Shown here one piece after another: positions 44,970 through 54,551 of a stretch of DNA of 64,000 bases (position 1 is its first letter; the number at the start of each line of letters is the position of its first letter). The notes beneath the pieces were generated by a model. That model made no database searches, was not told the origin of the DNA, and saw only the letters and a program-made list of their open reading frames with translations. This DNA comes from Geitlerinema sp. BBD 1991-9. GTDB lineage: Bacteria; Cyanobacteriota; Cyanobacteriia; Cyanobacteriales; Geitlerinemataceae. The position numbers and the translations under genes are program-made. The DNA lies in assembly GCA_001657325.1 (NCBI GenBank), contig LWRO01000020.1, forward strand, positions 55,866 to 119,865. Reading direction: 5' to 3'.

Positions 44970-45055
44970 TTCGCCCATCTGACGATCGATCTCCAACTTC
45001 CCAGCGCCAAGGTCGAGATTACAATGAAAATACCAGTTGCCACCGATCGAGCATC

Positions 45056-47479
45056 GTGACTCAGGAATTTCAGGTTTCCGTAACGCCAGTTGGGGTGGAC
45101 GAATATCTCGTGCGCACTGAACGAGTCGAACCCGGCGTTCCCTTGGCGGAAGAACAGGCGGTTTGGCCCGTCGATCGATGGCTCGTACAATCGCGCCACC
45201 TCATGAACGATCCGCTTTCGGGACTCCTACAAGAAAAATCGGGGTTTCCGAAACCGGCTGCCGATACCGATCGCGATCTCGTCACGTTGGGGCAACATCT
45301 CTACAACGCCCTCTTTCAAGGCAGTCTGCGCGATAGTTGGATGATGGCGCAAGGGATCGCCCACAACCGCCAAGAACCGATCCGCTTGCGCTTGGGTCTC
45401 AAAGGGACGCGCTTACCCAGTTTGCCTTGGGAAGTCCTGCACGACGGCGACTATCCCCTCGCGACGGGAACGAACGTGCTGTTTTCTCGTTACCAACCCA
45501 GTACGAACGGTATGGCAGCCCTAGCGGTTACGCCGCAGCTTCCCCCCGATCGACCCCTGCGCGTTCTCATGGCGGTTGCGGCTCCTGGCGATCGAGATAG
45601 CTTACAACTCACCCGCGAAGCCGAAGACCTGAAAGTGGAACTCAATCGCTGGTTGGATAAAGGCTATAGTGCCTTTCCCACGGAAGTGGAAATTCTCGAA
45701 CAGCCCAGCCGCAGCCAACTCACCCAAGCTCTCGAACACGGTCACTACCAAATCTTGCACTACGCCGGCCACAGTAATTCGGGGTCGGCTGGGGGAAGCG
45801 TCTACCTCGTCAACCAAACCACCGGACTCACGGAAACGCTCAGCGGTGACGATCTAGCAGGACTCCTCGCCAACAACGGCATTCAAATGGTCGTGTTCAA
45901 CTCCTGTCGCGGGGCCCACGTTCGGGAAACGGGAGAACGAAACCTCGCGGCTGCCCTCGTCAAACGGGGAATTCCAGCGGTGTTAGCGATGGCAGAACGC
46001 ATTCCCGATGAGGTAGCGCTGACTCTGACACGACTGTTTTATCGCAATTTGACGCGGGGTTGTCCCATCGATTTGAGCGTGAGTCGGGCGCGACAGGGGC
46101 TGATTTCTGCTTACGGGTCGAACCAACTGTACTGGGCGTTGCCGATTTTTTACTTGCACCCTCAGTTCGATGGCTACTTGACCAGCGCGCCGCCGTTGGA
46201 AACGCCTTCGATCGAGGAGACGTTACCGACCGAGGGCTTGGTGAGGGTGGAGACGGACACGCCGTCGCTGCGCAATGCGAAAGATGAGGAAAACCCTTTA
46301 ACCTCCCTTGCGGGGATGGCAAAACCTCTATCCGACACCGATCGCCTCGAAGATACCCTCGATGAAATCGAGTACGGGGATATGGGGGATATGGCGGACG
46401 ACCTCGATGCGGCTGAGGTCGTTGGCGAGATTTTTGACGAACTTTCCCGATCGAGGGTTGGAGATGAAACGTTAAAGCTCGATCGATCGCCCCAGAAAGA
46501 CCTCGACGCCCTTTCCCACGCGGACTCGTTTCACCGTTCCTCACCCACCTCTGACGCGATCGCGACGGACGATGCAGATTCCATCTTCGATCGACTGACG
46601 GTTTCCGGTGCGCCCGAACAACCCTCCCCGGTCGCCAAACGGTTTCCCCTACTTCCCGTCGCTGGTGCTTTGGCGGTGGGATTGGCAGTCGGCGTTGGAT
46701 GGTGGGTGGCTCACCGTTCTCCTGCGGATACTCCCCTCGTCCGAGGAGACGTTCCGATCGTCATCGTTCCCGAAGCGACGAGACCGCCGGATACGTTGGC
46801 GGCTTGGCGAGAGATGTCAACGGACGATTTGGCGGGGTTGGCATTGGTTCGGTTTCAGGAGGGCGACATTGAGGCTGGCGTGGAGGCAGTGGCGATTTTG
46901 TTGGATCTCGATCGAAACGCCCTCGGTGCAGCGAAAGCGGCTCTGGATTCTGTTCCTAAAGATCGTCTCGACGATCCGGAAATTTTATTTTTGAAGGGTC
47001 GTCTGGCTTGGCAGTTCGTGCAGGTGGGGAACGACGATTACAGTATTGACGACGCGATCCGCTATTGGCGTGAAGCCCTGCGAGTCGATCCCGAGTCGCT
47101 GCTGTATCGCACGGCGTTGGGTTTTGCAGAATACGAGGATGGAAACCCGGATGCAGCCTATCAAACCTGGTTGGCGGTTATTCAACAGGTTGACGACGGC
47201 CAGATAGCCAACGCCACCCTCGGCAATTTTTCATCAGACTCTCTGACACTGAATGCTTATGCGGGCTTAACCTTAACGATGTTTTGGGCATTGGATAAGA
47301 CGGCATCAGATAAACGAGACGATCTGTTATACAAAACGGTTCAACTGCGCCAATTGGTTCTCGATCGAGGTGGAATGAGTTTTCAACCGAACGCCCTCAG
47401 TCAAAATTGGTTGTGGACGCCGACAGCCATTCGCGATTGGAATCGGGTCTTAGGGCTAGAAGCATCGTCTTCCCCGTAA
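45056..47479 (+). CDS. CHAT domain protein with transmembrane segment and C-terminal TPR-like region
   Basis: An 807-aa protein. About residues 150-390 are a CHAT (caspase HetF-associated with TPRs) peptidase domain; the catalytic dyad is His239 in LHYAGHS and Cys284 in FNSCRGAHV, both intact. An acidic linker (390-530) leads to one transmembrane helix at about 531-553 (PVAGALAVGLAVGVGWWVAH). The C-terminal 230 residues are helical and TPR-like (DDAIRYWREALRVDPESLLYR). CHAT proteins are caspase-like proteases, some acting in defence or, as HetF, in cell development. GTG 45056 is the start: the frame runs 240 codons further up, but that part overlaps the lipase gene in another frame and has no protein-like pattern. 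Confidence 0.85.
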   Translation: MTQEFQVSVTPVGVDEYLVRTERVEPGVPLAEEQAVWPVDRWLVQSRHLMNDPLSGLLQEKSGFPKPAADTDRDLVTLGQHLYNALFQGSLRDSWMMAQGIAHNRQEPIRLRLGLKGTRLPSLPWEVLHDGDYPLATGTNVLFSRYQPSTNGMAALAVTPQLPPDRPLRVLMAVAAPGDRDSLQLTREAEDLKVELNRWLDKGYSAFPTEVEILEQPSRSQLTQALEHGHYQILHYAGHSNSGSAGGSVYLVNQTTGLTETLSGDDLAGLLANNGIQMVVFNSCRGAHVRETGERNLAAALVKRGIPAVLAMAERIPDEVALTLTRLFYRNLTRGCPIDLSVSRARQGLISAYGSNQLYWALPIFYLHPQFDGYLTSAPPLETPSIEETLPTEGLVRVETDTPSLRNAKDEENPLTSLAGMAKPLSDTDRLEDTLDEIEYGDMGDMADDLDAAEVVGEIFDELSRSRVGDETLKLDRSPQKDLDALSHADSFHRSSPTSDAIATDDADSIFDRLTVSGAPEQPSPVAKRFPLLPVAGALAVGLAVGVGWWVAHRSPADTPLVRGDVPIVIVPEATRPPDTLAAWREMSTDDLAGLALVRFQEGDIEAGVEAVAILLDLDRNALGAAKAALDSVPKDRLDDPEILFLKGRLAWQFVQVGNDDYSIDDAIRYWREALRVDPESLLYRTALGFAEYEDGNPDAAYQTWLAVIQQVDDGQIANATLGNFSSDSLTLNAYAGLTLTMFWALDKTASDKRDDLLYKTVQLRQLVLDRGGMSFQPNALSQNWLWTPTAIRDWNRVLGLEASSSP

Positions 47480-47579
47480 ATCTTTGCGACAGCTCCCTAC
47501 ATTTTTTCGGCAAACCTTTTTATATTGAAAGCGCTTGAAAAGCGACCTCACCGATTGTTGTTCTCCATCATCGAGTCTC

Positions 47580-49505
47580 GTGTCTCAACGTCCGCCTTCT
47601 TTCGATTTGGTCACTGTGCGCTGGATTGCCCTCGGATCGATGTTGCTGGGGGCATCGAGTACGTTGCTGTTGGGTTTGCGATTTGCACCGAGCGATCGAT
47701 CGTCGAGCGAACCCGCCAAAAAGCCGAGCGTGTTCGTTTCTCCATTGCGGGAGAAATCGATCGAGCCGCCGTCAGATCCCTCGATCGTCAAAGTCGAGGC
47801 AGAAGCACAACAGCCACCACTCCCCCTTCCCCCCGATCTCGGATCGATCGATCGACCCGAGATCGATTTCCCGCCACCGCCTCGGGAAACGAATGTTGAA
47901 GTTGTCGCTGAAGAGGCCTCTGAAGTACAGCCGCCCCCCCCATTGACAGAGCGATCGACACCACCGGTTCCCCCCGAACCGCCCCCCGATAAATCTCAGG
48001 ACGAACGAGACTCGATCGCGGATTCTGAAGGCTTTGACGATCGACCCGAAGCGATGGAGGTAGAAGCACTTCCGTTAACGACTGAGGAAGGAGAGACGTT
48101 CGATCTGACCCTCTCGGACGCTGTCGTTTTAGCGTTGCAACACAACCGGGAGGTGAAAAACGCCTATCTCGAACAGTTGCTTTCCCGTCAGACCTTGGCT
48201 TCGGAAGCTGATAAATTCGAGCCGAACTTCACACCGGAAATTACAATCGCCGTCGATCGAGATTGGATTGGCGGGACGGCGAACAATCGAGACGATTTAC
48301 GCCTCAACGCTCGCGTTGAAGTGCAACTTCCAACTGGAGCTTCCATCGATGCAAGTGTCGGCACGAATACCGATCCCGCCTTCGATGCTACGGGCAGCGA
48401 TTTTTTTCAAGTCGATACGGTGCGCCAAGATTTGCAAGTGCGCTTCGTTCAACCGCTGTTGCAAGGATCGGGAACGACGATTAACCGAGCTTCGATCGAA
48501 ATCGCTCGGCTTGAAGATGCGACCAACTACTTCTCACTGAAAGCCACGCTCGCGGACACCCTGACTGACGCGATCTCGTCCTATCGTCGCCTGCTACAGG
48601 CTCAGGAGGGCCTGAAAATCCAACAACTCGCCCTCGATAGCGCCCGCACACAAGTTGAAATCACGCAAGCCCTGATTGAAGGGGGGCGGTTAGCGCAGGT
48701 CGATTTAGTCACGCCGCAAACGCAAGTTGCCAATCGAGAAGTGAGCGTTGTCGAGGCGAAAAACCGCTTGACACAGTCTCGCTTGGATTTGTTGCAGGTG
48801 TTAGATCTCGATCGATCGGCGTTACCGATTGCCGTTGAAACGCCTGCGGTTCCGGAACTCGATCGCGACGCCTTGAAGGTCGAACCGCTGTTGGAAGTGG
48901 CACTGGCCAACAATCCCGAGTACCTTCAGCGACTGTTGCAATTGGATCGAGAGCGCTGGCGTCTCCGGTTGGCGGAGGACGAGCGACGGTGGCAACTCGA
49001 TTTCGAGGCGCGGTATCGCCAGGACTTACAGGACTTGCGCGACGAAAGTGGGGCGTGGCGGGCGGCGTTCGTGTTGCGGCGGGAATTTTTCGGTAACGAT
49101 CGACTCGATTTAGCAGTTGCCCGACGGCAAACGGCTGTACGAACTTTAGAAAACGATACTGCCAATCTTCGGGAAGATCTCGCACTCGATCTCCGCAATC
49201 GCGTGCGGGATATTGAAGCGAAGTTTCGTCAGGTCGAACTCGCCCGGCGTGCGACGGAGCTGTCGCGCCAGCAGTTGGAAAACGAGCGCGAAAAGCTGCG
49301 GTTAGGGGTGGCCAACACCCGTATTATCGATATCGTGAATTTCGAGAACGATTTAGTCAGTGCAGAAAATGCCGAACTCAATGCTGCGATCGAGTATCTC
49401 AACGCGCTCACGGATCTCGATCGATTGGTGGGGATCGTTCTCGACAAATGGAACGTTTCGATCGAGATTGAATTGCCCGAAATGAGAACGTTTCAGGAGA
49501 ATTGA
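47580..49505 (+). CDS. TolC family outer membrane efflux protein with proline-rich N-terminal extension
   Basis: About 641 aa. A hydrophobic helix near the N-terminus (WIALGSMLLGASSTLLLGL) serves as signal or anchor. About 130 residues rich in Pro, Glu and Asp follow. The rest (about residue 165 on) is an OEP/TolC channel with two related halves: LTLSDAVVLALQHNREVKNAYLEQL and, later, the LEVALANNPEYLQRLLQLDRE repeat. Long helices (REDLALDLRNRVRDIEAKFRQ) fit the periplasmic barrel. TolC links to inner membrane pumps or type I secretion; no partner is in the window. The start is uncertain: TTG 47535 or GTG 47580; the latter is given because it sits closer to the hydrophobic helix. Confidence 0.85.
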   Translation: MSQRPPSFDLVTVRWIALGSMLLGASSTLLLGLRFAPSDRSSSEPAKKPSVFVSPLREKSIEPPSDPSIVKVEAEAQQPPLPLPPDLGSIDRPEIDFPPPPRETNVEVVAEEASEVQPPPPLTERSTPPVPPEPPPDKSQDERDSIADSEGFDDRPEAMEVEALPLTTEEGETFDLTLSDAVVLALQHNREVKNAYLEQLLSRQTLASEADKFEPNFTPEITIAVDRDWIGGTANNRDDLRLNARVEVQLPTGASIDASVGTNTDPAFDATGSDFFQVDTVRQDLQVRFVQPLLQGSGTTINRASIEIARLEDATNYFSLKATLADTLTDAISSYRRLLQAQEGLKIQQLALDSARTQVEITQALIEGGRLAQVDLVTPQTQVANREVSVVEAKNRLTQSRLDLLQVLDLDRSALPIAVETPAVPELDRDALKVEPLLEVALANNPEYLQRLLQLDRERWRLRLAEDERRWQLDFEARYRQDLQDLRDESGAWRAAFVLRREFFGNDRLDLAVARRQTAVRTLENDTANLREDLALDLRNRVRDIEAKFRQVELARRATELSRQQLENEREKLRLGVANTRIIDIVNFENDLVSAENAELNAAIEYLNALTDLDRLVGIVLDKWNVSIEIELPEMRTFQEN

Positions 49506-49541
49506 GAATCGAGAACGAACGAACACTCGCTCTCAATTCTC
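49497..49541. other. 11-bp inverted repeat at the 3' end of the TolC gene
   Basis: GAGAATTGAGA (49497-49507, overlapping the stop) faces TCTCAATTCTC (49531-49541), perfect pairing over 23 nt of loop. It lies between the convergent TolC and 98-aa genes and may end both transcripts, although no T-run follows. Confidence 0.45.
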
Positions 49542-49577
49542 TCGTGTCACAGATCGGGGATCGATGCCCCCTCTAGA

Positions 49578-49874
49578 CTAATCGACGCGCTCGAGTTGCC
49601 ACAGGATTTGGTTACCTTCGCGTCGTACTCGCGATACGACCCAATTTCGCCAAACCCAGTGGTCGCCACGGCTCGTCACAGCACTTGAGTTGATGTCGAT
49701 CAATGCAGCCAGTTCCGAACTGCTGACGAGGTAGCCTTTTTCGGCAATTTCATCAGCAATATGTAAGCTTTCAACGAGATCTCGCAATTGATCTACGCGG
49801 TTGCCACGAGAGATATCCTCAGCAACCACATGGTTCGTCGCCAAGTCGTTTGATGGTGCAATCGTGTCTGCCAT
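49578..49874 (-). CDS. Conserved small protein, unknown function
   Basis: A 98-aa acidic protein. Helices (RVDQLRDLVESLHIADEIAE) lead to a short segment that reads like a winged-helix or dimer contact: KGYLVSSSELAALIDINSSA, then WVWRNWVVSRVRREGNQILW. The pattern recalls small cyanobacterial proteins with a helix-turn-helix-like fold, but I cannot name the family. No membrane segment or signal. It lies between two convergent or unrelated genes: TolC ends 72 nt downstream, and the next gene (-) ends-to-start 103 nt away. Confidence 0.6.
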   Translation of the reverse strand: MADTIAPSNDLATNHVVAEDISRGNRVDQLRDLVESLHIADEIAEKGYLVSSSELAALIDINSSAVTSRGDHWVWRNWVVSRVRREGNQILWQLERVD

Positions 49875-49977
49875 TATTCCAGAAACGGTTTAAAAGATAG
49901 TCGTTACAAAGTTTAATTGTAACGTTTGAGGTACCGTTCTGTCAGTGTCCCCTCATCGATCGAAGGTGAGAATTTTG

Positions 49978-51405
49978 TTAAGAATGAGATCGGGATCGAT
50001 ACAATTTCCATACGACGAAAGCACTTACAACCCCGGCAACGAGGCTGAGAAGCAGACCGAAGAATGGTGAAACACTTGATTCGGAAGGCTTGCTACGAGC
50101 GAGCCAAGCGAGTCCAACCGCTTGCGTTGTGGCAACTCCAACACCTACCGAAACGATCGACGGTGTGAGATCTCGATCGGGGGTCACTTGCTGAATTTCG
50201 ATCGCACCGCGCAAGGTACTAATGATATTTTTTAACAAAGCCGATCCGACTTCAAATCGAGCGCGATCTGTTTCAATTTGTAAACGATAGGTTTCGGCTG
50301 GACCGTCTGCAAATTCCGAAAATACACCTAATTGACTGTCGGGATCGAGTTCGGAAATTTTTTTTATTTGATTAGTGTAGTTGGCAAGGTTCGATCGAAT
50401 AATACGAGCTTGGTGATCGAGATCGTTCAAGTGATGGACGTAACGAGAGGCCAGCGTTAGCGTGTCTGCCAGTTGAGAACGCACGAGATCGAGAGACAGT
50501 GGTCGATCTCCAATTTGTACGCTCAGATTGTCCATTGTGGTTTCGATGGCGATATAGTCCGCTTTCAATTGCCGTTTCAAGGCTCGACTGCGGGAATACG
50601 CCCAAACGATCTTGTTCCGGTAGCAAAACAGCCGAATCAGGTGCGGGTAAATGGCGTCCATGGTAGTTCGCACGGACTCAACGGACAGTCTCGGTGGAAA
50701 CAGCAACACGATTAAATGTTGGTTTTCCCGGCTGGGATGGGCCCAATCCGTTGGAGCTTGCCAAACTTCGTACAGGTTTGCCCCGACAAAACGCCCCTGC
50801 ACGGGCTTGACTTTATCCCACTGTCCTTCAGGGATGAGCTGGCGGCGACAGGCTCGGGCGACTTGCGATGATTCCGGGTGGTTTCCCGGCAATTTCGCCC
50901 ACAGCAACCAGGTTTGACCGATACTGCCCTGTTTTTCGAGGTCGAGATCGCTCTGACAATCGTTGTGATTGAGGAAGGTTAACAGGTCTTTTTGGAGTTC
51001 CGGCACTCGATCGAGAGACTTCGCGGCATACTCGAGTTGTGCAGCTGTTTGCCGTTTCCCCGCGTAATTGACTTGTAGGGCATAGATATCCCCGAGTTGC
51101 AGTGCGTAGAAATACCCATCGAGGTCGTCCCCGAGCGAGCGTCGACCCTCCAGCGCGTCGTCCGAGAGTTCGGCAAACAACTCCACCGCGATCGCCTCGG
51201 GTTTCTCAACCGCCGTGAGTCTGTCGAGCTTCTGTAAAGCAGCATCGTCGAGTGCGTCGTAATCTCGATCGAGAACGGGTTCGACTTTGCGCCAAAAACG
51301 ATGGCTGTTTTGGCGGACTTTGTCAGCATCCTGCCCGAGTTCCTCTCGCAGGTCGTAGAGGAACAAGGTAAAAGTCGGGTAGATGAGTTGACTGGCCTCG
51401 TTCAT
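49978..51405 (-). CDS. Conserved protein with two C-terminal transmembrane helices, unknown function
   Basis: A 475-aa protein that I do not assign to a named family. Residues 1-395 are soluble and mostly helical (IYPTFTLFLYDLREELGQDA; HPSRENQHLIVLLFPPRLS). Two hydrophobic helices close the chain: about 415-435 (SIVSVGVGVATTQAVGLAWL) and about 447-467 (FFGLLLSLVAGVVSAFVVWK). A coiled-coil-like stretch before them (RSNLANYTNQIKKISELDPD) suggests membrane-attached assembly. The architecture of a large cytoplasmic part plus a C-terminal hairpin is reminiscent of scaffold or signalling proteins. It is 44 nt from cysQ on the same strand, so possibly co-transcribed. Confidence 0.65.
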   Translation of the reverse strand: MNEASQLIYPTFTLFLYDLREELGQDADKVRQNSHRFWRKVEPVLDRDYDALDDAALQKLDRLTAVEKPEAIAVELFAELSDDALEGRRSLGDDLDGYFYALQLGDIYALQVNYAGKRQTAAQLEYAAKSLDRVPELQKDLLTFLNHNDCQSDLDLEKQGSIGQTWLLWAKLPGNHPESSQVARACRRQLIPEGQWDKVKPVQGRFVGANLYEVWQAPTDWAHPSRENQHLIVLLFPPRLSVESVRTTMDAIYPHLIRLFCYRNKIVWAYSRSRALKRQLKADYIAIETTMDNLSVQIGDRPLSLDLVRSQLADTLTLASRYVHHLNDLDHQARIIRSNLANYTNQIKKISELDPDSQLGVFSEFADGPAETYRLQIETDRARFEVGSALLKNIISTLRGAIEIQQVTPDRDLTPSIVSVGVGVATTQAVGLAWLARSKPSESSVSPFFGLLLSLVAGVVSAFVVWKLYRSRSHS

Positions 51406-51449
51406 TGGAAAGTCTAGCGGGATTTTACCGAGTCTCGATCTCGTTGCGT

Positions 51450-52418
51450 CTATCGATCGATCTGTGCCAGCGCTTCTAAGACCTTGTCGTGAATTGCACC
51501 GTTGCTGACGACAACGCCCCGATTGTCCTCTAGCTTAACATTACGGCTGAAATCGAGGGGTTTTCCATGCATATCGCTCACGCGTCCCCCGGCTTCCTCC
51601 ACCACGATCGCACCAGCGGCGTGATCCCAAATATTTTCGCGGTAGTTCGGTGTTTTCGGCGACGGTAAACGCAAGTACAGTGCTGCCTCTCCCGAAGCCA
51701 CTGCACCGTATTTGGCTTGAGAGTCCATTCGCAAGGACGGCGTGACGATGCCAGCCGCTTTCGCGACGGCCGATTGCTGTTCGGGGTTGCCGTGACTCGA
51801 CTCGACGCTTTCGACGAAACGGTACTTCTCTGACTCTTCCGTCGAACCAACCCGAATCGATCGAGCTTCGCCACCGCCCAGAGACATCATCTGTGTCCCC
51901 TCTCCTCGCACGGCAACGAACAACAGTCCGGAACCGCTTCCGTCGAAGCTCAGAGCCGGACAGGCCAAAACGCCTACTTTGACTTCCCCGTCGTCAATTA
52001 ATGCCAGTGCCACGGCGTACTGATCCTGTCGCAAAAACCCCTTGGTCCCGTCGATGGGATCGAGCGTCCAAAAGCGGGGGGCGATTTGACCGTTGCCTCG
52101 ATCGATCCAGTCGAGTACGGCTCCGGCCGTTGCAGTCGGCTCGAGTTCTATAACATAAGAAAGCACTTTTGTCAAAGACTCTGCTGCGTCCGGCTGCCGC
52201 AACGCCGAGGCATCTTCTTCCCCCACCACGGAATCGCTCGGAAACGCTTCACCCAGAGCCTTACATACCAGCGCCTGCGAGCCGTAATCCGCTACCGTCA
52301 CCGGGCTTTTATCCTGCTTCTCCATTGCTGGGGGAATATCCTGACGCACGTGCTGACATAATTTCGATGCAGCGATCGCCGCCTGAACTGCTACTTCTTT
52401 CTCGCGTTCGTAGGCCAT
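51450..52418 (-). CDS. cysQ: 3'(2'),5'-bisphosphate nucleotidase / inositol phosphatase family, CysQ-like
   Basis: A 322-aa lithium-sensitive phosphatase. SPVTVADYGSQALVCKAL, VVGEEDASAL with the metal Glu-Glu, DPIDGTKGFLRQDQYAVALAL with the signature Asp-Pro-Ile-Asp-Gly-Thr, and the C-terminal WDHAAGAIVVEEAGGRVSDM are all present. It removes the 3' phosphate of PAP, a product of sulfate activation and of phosphopantetheine transfer; length and motifs resemble the plant HAL2/SAL1 form more than short E. coli CysQ. The ATG at 52418 has GGAG 7 nt upstream. Confidence 0.9.
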   Translation of the reverse strand: MAYEREKEVAVQAAIAASKLCQHVRQDIPPAMEKQDKSPVTVADYGSQALVCKALGEAFPSDSVVGEEDASALRQPDAAESLTKVLSYVIELEPTATAGAVLDWIDRGNGQIAPRFWTLDPIDGTKGFLRQDQYAVALALIDDGEVKVGVLACPALSFDGSGSGLLFVAVRGEGTQMMSLGGGEARSIRVGSTEESEKYRFVESVESSHGNPEQQSAVAKAAGIVTPSLRMDSQAKYGAVASGEAALYLRLPSPKTPNYRENIWDHAAGAIVVEEAGGRVSDMHGKPLDFSRNVKLEDNRGVVVSNGAIHDKVLEALAQIDR

Positions 52419-52625
52419 GAAAAACTCCGAAAATCGTCACTGACCCGAGCGATCGAGTCTCCCAAAACTTAACTGCTTCACCCGCTGACTGACAAGCGTT
52501 TCCACCGTCTCGTCCGAACGTCAAGGGATAAGTTCGTTACCGTCTGAACAACTGAGAAACAGTATTCTAAGCGATTGTATTCTACAATCGATCGAACTGA
52601 ATCGCCTCCCTTTCCGCCTGCCGCG

Positions 52626-54311
52626 ATGAACCCCAAAGATCCTCGAACGCAAACTCTACGTCCCCACGGTGTCTACGCTATCCACGGTCTGAGCGTCGCC
52701 GACGGAACCCTCGTCGCTGTTGATTCTCTGCGGGGCTATCTCGTGAGCGTCAACCCTCAAAACGACGATACCCGCGTCCTCAACTCCCACAACGCATCAG
52801 ATTTCGTCGGGGCAGCTGGATTGTGCGTCGAAGGCGAAACGCTGTGGTTTACCCGAGGCGATACGGTTTACTTCTGCGCTCTCAATGACTTCAACGTCCG
52901 ACGCTTTTTGACCCTGCCCTACGCCGTCCAGGGTATTGCCGTCTGTGGATCTGCGTTGTACGTTTGCTGCCACAAAGAAGGTTTAATCTACGTTTTCAAT
53001 CGCGAAACGGGTCGAGAAATTACCCGATTCTACGCTCCCGGTGTGGGTGTCGAAAATCTCGCCATTCGTGGCGAAGAACTTTGGGTGTCCGACTCGATCG
53101 AGCAAACTGTATATTGTATGGATCGCGGGACGGGGTCGATTCTCTTCAGTGTGCTTACCCCCTTCGCCTCCCCAACCGCCTTAACCTTTCATACGCCACC
53201 AGACTGGGAAGGGCCAGATGGAGAAACTTCGTCCCTCTTGTACGTAGCTTACGCGATGGAGGAACCCTACATCCGCGACGATCCCAACTCCGCCAATCCT
53301 TACCAACTCACTTTCCGAGATCGAACCTTCATCCATCCCCTTCACATTTACCAAAATCGCGAAAAGCATTACACCCTTTCCAACGGCTATCTCGTTGAAA
53401 TGTCCTACGTCGAGGAACTCTCACCCCTCGATGCAGTCGAATTGGAGGGAATCGAATGGCACATTGCCCTTCCCGTCGATACCCCTCGCCAAACGGTCAA
53501 ACAAATCGAACCCGTCGGGATGCCCTTTGAAACCCGCACAATCCACGAACAGCCGATGGCAGTGTTTCAGTTTGACAAACTCAAGCCGTTTGAATCTGGC
53601 GTGTTCGGTTGGAAAGCTCTGCTGGAGTTGCGGGGTATTAAATATCACTTCAAACCTCGGGACGTCGAAGACTTACCCGAACTGCCGATCGAATACCGCG
53701 AACGCTATCTCATCGATGACGATAACTTAGCCATGGACACGGAAACTGTCCAGCGAGCGGCTCGCAACGCCATCGGGACAGAAGCGAATCTGTTACGACA
53801 AGTCCTCAGCATTCGCGATTACGTTTACGATCGACTCGAATACGGTATCAAACCCCATATCGATACACCCGATATCGTTCTCAAACGGGGGATGGGGTCT
53901 TGTGGCGAATACGTGGGGATTTTGTTGGCACTCTTGCGATTGAACGGGATTGCCTGTCGGACTGTCGGACGGTACAAGTGTCCCGATCGAGCTGAATATC
54001 GAGAAGCAGCCATGCAACCCGACTTTAACCACGTCTGGCTCGAGTTTTATATTCCCGGTTACGGATGGATTCCCATGGAGTCCAACCCCGATGATATGAA
54101 CGATCGAGGCCCCCATCCCCTACGCTTTTTTATGGGGTTAGCGTGGTATCACGTGGAACTCGTGAAAGGGGTGAAGTTTGAAAGTTTAATGCGAAATGGC
54201 GAACGGATTCCCAAGCCGGAAGTTTCACTCGGAGATCTCGCCATCAATCACGTGCGCTTCCGAATTTTAGAGGAGTTGCTGCCGCTTGAAGAGGATGAGG
54301 CGAAGGGATGA
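52626..54311 (+). CDS. Transglutaminase-like protein with N-terminal beta-propeller-like region
   Basis: A 561-aa two-part protein. About residues 20-290 have repeated blade-like strands (VYAIHGLSVADGTLVAVDSL; GLCVEGETLWFTRGDTVYF; VENLAIRGEELWVSDS). About 395-520 is a transglutaminase/protease core: Cys in GMGSCGEYVGILLALLRL, His in FNHVWLEFYIPGYGW and Asp in PMESNPDDM, the full triad. No signal peptide is evident, so it is probably cytosolic. Some cyanobacterial relatives modify or cleave peptides; the substrate here is unknown. Start is ATG 52626; the TTG at 52575 also reads in frame but adds a low-complexity N-terminus. Confidence 0.82.
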   Translation: MNPKDPRTQTLRPHGVYAIHGLSVADGTLVAVDSLRGYLVSVNPQNDDTRVLNSHNASDFVGAAGLCVEGETLWFTRGDTVYFCALNDFNVRRFLTLPYAVQGIAVCGSALYVCCHKEGLIYVFNRETGREITRFYAPGVGVENLAIRGEELWVSDSIEQTVYCMDRGTGSILFSVLTPFASPTALTFHTPPDWEGPDGETSSLLYVAYAMEEPYIRDDPNSANPYQLTFRDRTFIHPLHIYQNREKHYTLSNGYLVEMSYVEELSPLDAVELEGIEWHIALPVDTPRQTVKQIEPVGMPFETRTIHEQPMAVFQFDKLKPFESGVFGWKALLELRGIKYHFKPRDVEDLPELPIEYRERYLIDDDNLAMDTETVQRAARNAIGTEANLLRQVLSIRDYVYDRLEYGIKPHIDTPDIVLKRGMGSCGEYVGILLALLRLNGIACRTVGRYKCPDRAEYREAAMQPDFNHVWLEFYIPGYGWIPMESNPDDMNDRGPHPLRFFMGLAWYHVELVKGVKFESLMRNGERIPKPEVSLGDLAINHVRFRILEELLPLEEDEAKG

Positions 54312-54461
54312 TGAGATCCCTCGCCTTGCCGATCTCGTTATCTCTTTCACGGTCAGAGTTGACGTAAGCACCCTATTGGTATCGATAGCCATCGCCTTCG
54401 ATCGACAGATCGGCATTCCACCAAACCAAGAGAGGGGATTGACTCTGTCTCGTCAGCAAGT

Positions 54462-54495
54462 ATCAAATTTAATTGATATATCAAAAAAAATTGAT
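54462..54495 (+). promoter_or_regulatory. Two ArsR operator sites
   Basis: ATCAA-N6-TTGAT occurs twice: 54462-54477 (spacer ATTTAA) and 54480-54495 (spacer AAAAAA), two bases apart. This is the motif described for the ArsR repressor controlling arsBHC in Synechocystis. It lies 56-90 nt before the arsenite exporter gene. The regulator itself is not in this window. Confidence 0.88.
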
Positions 54496-54500
54496 ATGAT
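54473..54500 (+). promoter_or_regulatory. Candidate sigma-70 promoter of the ars operon
   Basis: TTGATA (54473-54478) and TATGAT (54495-54500) are separated by 16 nt and are overlapped by both ArsR operators, so bound repressor would block RNA polymerase. Transcription would begin at about 54507, leaving a leader of about 45 nt. Confidence 0.7.
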
Positions 54501-54551
54501 GAAATCAAACCAACACGCTTCATCGGTCACAACACGAGACTTAACGAACCA

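Noticed and set aside
44333..45055. Upstream extension of the CHAT reading frame by 240 codons
   Set aside because: It overlaps the phytol kinase end and all of the lipase gene in another frame, is rich in Arg/Ser and shows no domain; GTG 45056 begins the protein-like part.
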